A stretch of DNA of 18,286 nt, from assembly GCA_946479475.1 (NCBI GenBank), contig CAMLGG010000089.1:1-18286 (forward strand). Reading direction: 5' to 3'. Position 1 is the stretch's first letter. Each line of letters begins with the position of its first letter. The notes under the pieces were generated by a model. That model had not been told where the DNA came from, did no database searches, and worked only from the letters and a program-made list of their open reading frames with translations. The DNA comes from an uncultured Ideonella sp. GTDB taxonomy: Bacteria; Pseudomonadota; Gammaproteobacteria; Burkholderiales; Burkholderiaceae. Of this stretch, positions 13,114 to 18,286 are shown one piece after another. The translations under genes were made by a program, and so were the position numbers.

Positions 13114-13311
13114 TCACCCTGCAACCGCCTGCAAGAAGGGCGTTGTTCCCGGCCCAATTCAGGCGATCAGCTTCTCACGCGGCTCGTCAGCGGGCCGATC
13201 AAGGCGGCACTCGCCCGCCCCGTTTCCTCAGGTGCACCGGACAGGAGCCGGGCGAAGCACACAGCGCTTCGCGGCCCGCCGGGCCCGGCCCTGGCCGCCT
13301 TTGGAAACGTC
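13114..13311 (+). promoter_or_regulatory. Leader region of the secreted hydrolase with a hairpin
   Basis: This 198-bp gap follows the LytTR regulator. It has no intrinsic terminator with a T-run, so read-through from the signalling operon is possible. GCGAAGC (13252-13258) and GCTTCGC (13266-13272) form a 7-bp stem with a 7-nt loop, followed by a GC-rich tract (13273-13292) that can fold in several ways. GGAA at 13303-13306 is a modest Shine-Dalgarno for ATG 13312. I found neither a convincing -35/-10 pair nor the 21-bp phased repeats seen before the signalling operon. Confidence 0.35.
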
Positions 13312-14268
13312 ATGAAAGCCCTCCGCACTGCACGCCTCAAGCCCCTCGTGGCCGCCCTTTTCGCCGCCAGCCTCGCACCGCTGGCAGCTCCCGCGCATGC
13401 CGTCACTTCGGACGGCACGCCGCCCGGCTACAACGCGAACTGCAACTGCTATCGCAACGTCGCCTACGGCTCGACGACCTGGTTCGAACCCACCACCCGC
13501 AAGTTCGCCAAGCAGGTGATGGACATCTGGATGCCCGCGGCCATCAACCGGGCCGAAGGCGCCCCGATCGCCTACTACGGCCACCCCAACGGCGTCGGCC
13601 ACTACATCGCGATGGACACGACGCCGGGCTCGCTGTGGAGCCGCCTCGTGAAGCCGCTGACGGACCGCGGCTACATCGTCGTCTCGTACGAGTTCCGCCA
13701 TCCCGTCGTGAACTACGTCGAGGGCATGCCGGTGCCGCGCTACGACATCCAGAAGGCGATCAACTACTTCACGACCAACTTCGCCGGCACGCTGAACGCG
13801 GACCCGTCGAACTCCTTCGTCTCCGGGCAGTCGCGTGGCGGCGGCCTGGGCCTGCTGACCGCGTTGACGGGCTACTTCACCGGCACCACCAAGGTCCAGG
13901 GGATCTGGACCTACCAGGCCCAGACCAGCTTCAACTGCAACGAGATGGCCAAGACCTACGTCATCGAGAGCGACCGCGCCACCTTCCTCTCGCAGTGCGT
14001 GCAGGTCGACGGCGCCGGCTCTTCGCTGAAGGCGGTCTCGCCGTCCTCGCCGCCGGCCGTCGCGATCTACGACCGGCCGTTCAACAAGGTCCTCGAGCCG
14101 GCAGCAGCGGTCGACGTCCACTACCCCGACTTCGGATGGCAGCTGTGCAAGCGCTACGGCGCCCAGGGCCTGTCGGCGCAGTGCACGCCCATCGAGAGCA
14201 CCAGCAACGCGGATGCGTGGATCGGCATGGCCGACTTCTTCGACGGGCACGTGCAGGCGGGGATGTGA
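13312..14268 (+). CDS. Secreted alpha/beta hydrolase (esterase-like)
   Basis: This 318-residue protein has a Sec signal peptide cleaved after 'APAHA' (residue 30). The nucleophile elbow G-x-S-x-G is 'SGQSRGGGLG' with Ser174. 'YYGHPNG' (88-94) is a likely oxyanion-hole strand. Candidate acid residues are Asp254 or Asp268 in the region before the last helix, and His313 in 'DGHVQAGM' near the C-terminus is a candidate catalytic His. The early 'NVAYG' and 'QVMDIWMPA' segments are usual in carboxylesterases and feruloyl-esterase-like enzymes. The mature protein has six cysteines (44, 46, 209, 229, 279, 291), so disulfides are likely. The substrate cannot be assigned. The gene follows the LytTR regulator by 198 bp on the same strand and ends 21 bp from the convergent hrpA gene. 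Confidence 0.85.
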   Translation: MKALRTARLKPLVAALFAASLAPLAAPAHAVTSDGTPPGYNANCNCYRNVAYGSTTWFEPTTRKFAKQVMDIWMPAAINRAEGAPIAYYGHPNGVGHYIAMDTTPGSLWSRLVKPLTDRGYIVVSYEFRHPVVNYVEGMPVPRYDIQKAINYFTTNFAGTLNADPSNSFVSGQSRGGGLGLLTALTGYFTGTTKVQGIWTYQAQTSFNCNEMAKTYVIESDRATFLSQCVQVDGAGSSLKAVSPSSPPAVAIYDRPFNKVLEPAAAVDVHYPDFGWQLCKRYGAQGLSAQCTPIESTSNADAWIGMADFFDGHVQAGM

Positions 14269-14289
14269 GCCGCGGGGCTCGGGACCCAC

Positions 14290-17200
14290 TCAGCTCGTCA
14301 GCTGGGCCCACACCTTCTCGAGCCTCTTGACCGACACGGGCTGCGGAGTTCGCAGCTCCTGCGCGAACAGGCTGATGCGCAGCTCCTCGAGCAGCCAGCG
14401 GAACTCGTCGAGCCGGGCATCGGCCTGGCCCTTCAGCTCGGCCAGGCGGCGCTGCCAGCGCTGCTCCAGCGGACGCAGCTCGGCCAGGTGCTGCGCATCA
14501 CGCGCCGGATCGGCGCGCAGCTTGTCCAGCCGCATCACCACGCCCTTCAGGTAGCGCGCGAAGTGCTGCAAGGCCGGCCAGGGCGTCTGCGCGAGGAAGC
14601 GCTTCGGCACGAGGCGCTGCAACTGCGCCGCCACGTCGTCGGCCACTTCCTTCGGCGGCTTGGCGTCCTTGAGCTTGCGTGCCGCGGCGGCGTACTCGAC
14701 GAGAACCGTGCCCGCGAGCCGCGCGACCTCCTGCGCGATCAGGTTGAGGCGCGTGCGCCCCTCCTCGATCCGCCTGCCGAACGCCATCGCATCCTGCGGT
14801 AGAGGCTCCTGCAGGAACGCGCGTTCCAACGCCACCGCGATGATCTGGTCTCGCAGCTCCTCCTGCGTGCCCAGCGGCATGTAGGCCACCGCCATCTTCT
14901 GCAGATCGGGGATGTTCTTTTCCAGGTACTTCAGCGGCTCCTTGATCTGCAGGGCCACGAGGCGGCGCAGGCCGGCGCGATGCAGTTGCGCCGCGACCTC
15001 CGGCTCGTCGAAGACCTCGACCTCGACGTGGGTGCCCTTGTCGATCAGGGCCGGGAAGCCGATCAGCGTCTGGCCTTTCTGGCGGATCTCCATCAGCTCC
15101 GGCAGCTCGCCGAAGGTCCACGCCGTGTACCGCGCCGGCGGTGCGTCGGCCGCAGGAGCGGGTGGCGCCTTGACGGTCGCGACCACTCCTCGCGAGGGTG
15201 GCCCCTCAGGCGCCGCGACGGCCGGCGCCGGCGGCGCCGACGGCGCGCGCTTCAAGGCCGCGAGGGCCTGGAAAGCACTGCGTGCCTGGCCGCCCCATTC
15301 CGCCTTGAGCGTGGCCAGCTGCCGGCCCATGCCGAGCTGGCGCCCGTGCTCGTCGACCACCCGGAAGTTCATGAACAGGTGCGGCGCCAGCTGTTCGAGC
15401 TTGAAGTCGTTGCGCTGCACGGCGAGCTGGGTGCGCTCGCGCACCACCTTCAGCAGCGCATCCATCAACGGGCCCTGGGCAAACGGCACGGTGGCGCAGA
15501 ACTCCGCGGCGAAGTCCGGCAGCGGCACGAGCCGTGAGCGCGGCCTCTGGTGCAGGCTCTTCACCAGCGCCAGCACCTTGCCCTCCAGCATGCCGGGCAC
15601 CAGCCACTCGCAGCGCTCTTCGCTGACCTGGTTCAGCGCGTAGATGGGCACGGTGACGGTGACGCCGTCCCTGGGGTCGCCGGGCTCGTGCAGATAGGTG
15701 GAGGCGCAATCGACGCCGCCGAGGCGGATGGTCTTCGGGAAAGCCGAGGTGGTGATGCCGGCGGCCTCATGGCGCATCAACTCGTCGCGGTTGAGCATCA
15801 GCAGCCGGGGCTGCCTCTTGACCTCTTCCCGGTACCAACGCTCGAAGCTGGCGCCGCTGACGACGTCGGCGGGCAGCTGCTGGTCGTAGTAGGCGTGGAT
15901 CAACTCGTCGTCCACGAGCACGTCCTGCCGCCGCGCCTTGTGCTCCAGCTCCTCGACCTGGGCGATCATCTTGCGGTTGTGGGCGAGGAAGGGCAGCCTC
16001 GTCTCCCACTCGCCGTTGACCAGCGCCTCGCGGATGAAGATCTCGCGCGCCGCCACCGGGTCCACCTGGCCGAAGTTCACCCGCCGGTTGTTGTAGACCA
16101 CGATGCCGTAGAGCGTCGCCCGCTCCAGCGCGATCACCTCGGCCGCCTTCTTCTCCCAGTGCGGCTCCAGCAGCTGGGTCTTGAGCAGGTGGCCGGCGAT
16201 CGGAGGGATCCACTGCGGCTCGATCGCCGCCAGGCCGCGGCCGAACAGCCGCGTGGTGTCGACCAGCTCGGCCGCGATCAGCCAGCGGCCCGGCTTCTTG
16301 CTCAGGTGGGCGCCGGGATGGCGCCAGAACTTGATGCCACGCGCGCCGAGGTACCAGTCCTCGTCGTCGGCCTTGCAGCCCACGTTGCCCAGCAGCCCGG
16401 CCAGCATCGCGAGATGGACCTGCTCGTAGGTGGCCGGCGAGGTGTTGAGCCTCCAGCCGTGCTCGGCGACGACCGTCTGCAGCTGCGAGTGGATGTCGCG
16501 CCATTCGCGCACCCGCCGCGGGCTGACGAAGCTTTCGCGCAGCCGTTGTTCCTGCTGGCGGTTGCTGAGCTTGTGGACGTCGGCCTTCTCGCCCGCGTGC
16601 CCGTGCACGCCGCGGCCCTCCTCGATCCACTTCCACAGCTTCAGGTAGCCCATGAACTCCGACTTCTCGTCGTCGAACTTCCTGTGCTTCTCGTCCGCAG
16701 CCTGTTGAGCTTCCAGCGGGCGGTCGCGCACGTCCTGCACGCTGAGTGCGCTGGCGATGACCAGCACCTCCGTCAGCGACTGGCGTTGGCGCGCCTCGAG
16801 GATCATGCGGCCCACGCGCGGGTCCAGCGGCAGCTTGGCGAGCTCGCGTCCGATCGGTGTGAGTTCGTTGGCCTCGTCGACGGCGCCGAGTTCGGCCAGG
16901 AGCGCATAGCCGTCGGCGATGGCCTTGCGCGGCGGCGGCTCGAGGAACGGAAACTCCTCGACCAGGCCGAGGTGCAGGGCCTTCATGCGCAGGATCACGC
17001 CGGCCAGCGAAGACCGCAGGATCTCGGGGTCGGTGAAGCGCGGGCGCCCCGCGAAATCCTTCTCGTCGTACAGCCGTATGCAGATGCCGTTGGCCACGCG
17101 GCCGCAGCGCCCGGCGCGCTGGTTGGCCGCCGCCTGGCTCACCGGCTCGACCTGCAGCTGCTCGACCTTGTTGCGATAGCTGTAGCGCTTGACGCGAGCC

Positions 17201-18216
17201 TGGCCGGTGTCGATCACGTAGCGGATGCCCGGCACCGTCAGCGACGTCTCGGCGACGTTGGTGGCCAGCACGATGCGCTTTCCGCCACCGCTTTCGAACA
17301 CCCGGTCCTGCTCGGCCTGCGACAGCCGCGCGAACAGCGGCAGGATGTCGGCGTGGCGGTGCAACGGCTGGTGCGACAGGTGCTTGCGCAGGTGGTCCGC
17401 CGCCTCGCGGATCTCCCGCTCACCCGGCAGGAAGACGAGGATGTCGCCCGAGCCTTCGCGCCAGAGCTCGTCCACGCCGTCGGCGATGGCGTCGTTCAGG
17501 TCGTATTCACGGCTCTCCTCGAACGGGCGCCAGCGTTGCTCGACCGGGAACGTGCGTCCGCTGACGTGGATCACCGGCGCCGGGCCGCGAGCCGAGGCGA
17601 AGTGGTTCGAGAACCGCTCGGCGTCGATGGTGGCCGAGGTGACGATCACCTTCAAGTCGGGCCGCCTCGGCAGCACCTCCTTCAGGTAGCCGAGCAGGAA
17701 GTCGATGTTCAGCGAGCGCTCGTGCGCCTCGTCGATGATCAGGGTGTCGTAGGCCTTGAGCAGCGGGTCGGTCTGCGTCTCGGCCAGCAGGATGCCGTCG
17801 GTCATGAGCTTGACCGAGGCGCCGGGCTGCAGCCGGTCCTGGAAGCGCACCTTGTAGCCCACCACCTCGCCCAGCGGCGAGTTCAGCTCCTCGGCGATCC
17901 GCTTGGCGACCGAGCTGGCGGCGATGCGGCGCGGCTGGGTGTGGCCGATCAGGCCCTTTCCGCCGGCCCCCAGGCCACGCCCCAGCTCCAGCGCGATCTT
18001 GGGCAGCTGGGTCGTCTTGCCCGAGCCGGTCTCGCCGCTGACGATGATCACCGAATGCTCGGCCAGCGCCCGGGCGATCTCCTCGCGCCGGGCGGAGACC
18101 GGCAGCGATTCGGGGTAGTGGATGGGCGGGACGGGGTTCGCCGCGACGGGGCGCGGGGGCCTCGGGGGCCGCGGCGGCCGTGGTCCGGCCGCGCGCTCGG
18201 GGCGGGTGGTCGACAT
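14290..18216 (-). CDS. hrpA: ATP-dependent RNA helicase HrpA (DEAH box)
   Basis: This 1308-residue protein matches the long HrpA of proteobacteria (E. coli HrpA is about 1300). Motif I is 'SGETGSGKTTQ' (60-70), motif II is DEAH (162-165) in 'LIIDEAHERS', motif III is SAT (194-196), motif V is 'ATNVAETSLTVPG' (318-330) and motif VI is 'QRAGRCGR' (366-373). Helicase-associated and OB-fold regions follow, and the large C-terminal domain corresponds to the DUF3418 portion characteristic of HrpA. It unwinds RNA and is linked to mRNA processing and rescue of colliding ribosomes; these roles come from the family. Two low-complexity segments stand out: a Pro/Arg-rich N-terminus (11-30) and an Ala/Pro-rich linker near 1040-1090. 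There is no Shine-Dalgarno before ATG 18216. Confidence 0.97.
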   Translation of the reverse strand: MSTTRPERAAGPRPPRPPRPPRPVAANPVPPIHYPESLPVSARREEIARALAEHSVIIVSGETGSGKTTQLPKIALELGRGLGAGGKGLIGHTQPRRIAASSVAKRIAEELNSPLGEVVGYKVRFQDRLQPGASVKLMTDGILLAETQTDPLLKAYDTLIIDEAHERSLNIDFLLGYLKEVLPRRPDLKVIVTSATIDAERFSNHFASARGPAPVIHVSGRTFPVEQRWRPFEESREYDLNDAIADGVDELWREGSGDILVFLPGEREIREAADHLRKHLSHQPLHRHADILPLFARLSQAEQDRVFESGGGKRIVLATNVAETSLTVPGIRYVIDTGQARVKRYSYRNKVEQLQVEPVSQAAANQRAGRCGRVANGICIRLYDEKDFAGRPRFTDPEILRSSLAGVILRMKALHLGLVEEFPFLEPPPRKAIADGYALLAELGAVDEANELTPIGRELAKLPLDPRVGRMILEARQRQSLTEVLVIASALSVQDVRDRPLEAQQAADEKHRKFDDEKSEFMGYLKLWKWIEEGRGVHGHAGEKADVHKLSNRQQEQRLRESFVSPRRVREWRDIHSQLQTVVAEHGWRLNTSPATYEQVHLAMLAGLLGNVGCKADDEDWYLGARGIKFWRHPGAHLSKKPGRWLIAAELVDTTRLFGRGLAAIEPQWIPPIAGHLLKTQLLEPHWEKKAAEVIALERATLYGIVVYNNRRVNFGQVDPVAAREIFIREALVNGEWETRLPFLAHNRKMIAQVEELEHKARRQDVLVDDELIHAYYDQQLPADVVSGASFERWYREEVKRQPRLLMLNRDELMRHEAAGITTSAFPKTIRLGGVDCASTYLHEPGDPRDGVTVTVPIYALNQVSEERCEWLVPGMLEGKVLALVKSLHQRPRSRLVPLPDFAAEFCATVPFAQGPLMDALLKVVRERTQLAVQRNDFKLEQLAPHLFMNFRVVDEHGRQLGMGRQLATLKAEWGGQARSAFQALAALKRAPSAPPAPAVAAPEGPPSRGVVATVKAPPAPAADAPPARYTAWTFGELPELMEIRQKGQTLIGFPALIDKGTHVEVEVFDEPEVAAQLHRAGLRRLVALQIKEPLKYLEKNIPDLQKMAVAYMPLGTQEELRDQIIAVALERAFLQEPLPQDAMAFGRRIEEGRTRLNLIAQEVARLAGTVLVEYAAAARKLKDAKPPKEVADDVAAQLQRLVPKRFLAQTPWPALQHFARYLKGVVMRLDKLRADPARDAQHLAELRPLEQRWQRRLAELKGQADARLDEFRWLLEELRISLFAQELRTPQPVSVKRLEKVWAQLTS

Positions 18217-18228
18217 GGCAGGGCGCGG

Positions 18229-18234
18229 ATTATC
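18229..18234 (-). promoter_or_regulatory. -10 box candidate of hrpA
   Basis: On the minus strand GATAAT matches TATAAT at five of six positions and ends 12 nt before the hrpA ATG. The expected transcription start near 18222 leaves a leader of only about 6 nt, and no ribosome binding site is present. ATGAAC, 16 nt further upstream, is a weak -35. The position supports a nearly leaderless transcript. Confidence 0.45.
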
Positions 18235-18286
18235 GGCGCGGCGGGCTGTTGTTCATCCCGGGCAGGCAAAATGGGCGCCGAAATGG
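18235..18286. other. Intergenic edge upstream of a probable divergent gene
   Basis: The last 52 bases lie beyond hrpA. Plus-strand ATGs occur at 18271 and 18283, and CAAAAT at 18267-18272 could be a -10 box for a divergent gene beginning at 18283 or later. In many Burkholderiales argA is a neighbour of hrpA, but too little sequence is present to identify the gene. Confidence 0.2.

Noticed and set aside
14267..14280. GAGCC/GGCTC hairpin between the hydrolase and hrpA as a terminator
   Set aside because: The stem is only 5 bp and no T-run follows on either strand.
1..18286. CRISPR arrays, tRNA/rRNA genes, IS elements or phage att sites
   Set aside because: No spaced identical repeats of CRISPR type, no tRNA-like cloverleaf, no transposase or integrase motif and no terminal inverted repeats were seen by eye. 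Base composition is uniform throughout.

Overview
The window looks like ordinary chromosome from a high-GC betaproteobacterium, most likely order Burkholderiales (Comamonadaceae/Sphaerotilaceae-like). This is inferred from the strong G/C third-position bias, the short SerB-type phosphoserine phosphatase, the very long HrpA helicase and the LysR/MFS pair. I see no rRNA, tRNA, CRISPR array, IS element or phage gene. Coding density is high and intergenic gaps are mostly under 200 bp.

Layout, left to right. (1) The last 43 codons of an unidentified plus-strand gene (1-132). (2) A tight plus-strand operon of three small lipoproteins (290-1731), with a perfect hairpin just before the first ribosome binding site. 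(3) A minus-strand Xre-RES toxin-antitoxin module (1750-2726) with a recognisable promoter carrying a palindrome between its -35 and -10 boxes. (4) A divergent LysR regulator / MFS transporter pair (2787-5066). (5) A secreted cysteine-rich protein of unknown function (5213-6178), whose 3' end overlaps a convergent delta-60 repeat protein (6162-7535). The latter lies downstream of a carotenoid-oxygenase-family gene (7607-9067). (6) serB (9223-9930), divergent from the oxygenase. (7) A LytS/LytTR signalling operon (10041-13113): an intact LytS-type histidine kinase, a second LytS-like protein lacking the phosphoacceptor histidine and the ATP-binding motifs, and a LytTR response regulator, all joined by 1-4 nt overlaps. 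(8) A secreted alpha/beta hydrolase (13312-14268). (9) hrpA (14290-18216), convergent with the hydrolase. A few dozen bases of the divergent neighbour's upstream region close the window.

How the parts may work together. The signalling operon is the most unusual element. A kinase and a four-TM pseudokinase with a paired-cysteine loop are translationally coupled to one LytTR regulator. Upstream of the operon lie three TTCG-containing repeats spaced exactly 21 bp apart, the spacing expected for LytTR-family operators, which suggests autoregulation. The hydrolase gene directly downstream is a possible output but has its own leader. The TA module is a self-contained, probably autoregulated unit. 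serB and hrpA are housekeeping genes. The lipoproteins, the secreted unknown and the delta-60 protein are envelope or secreted proteins without assigned function.
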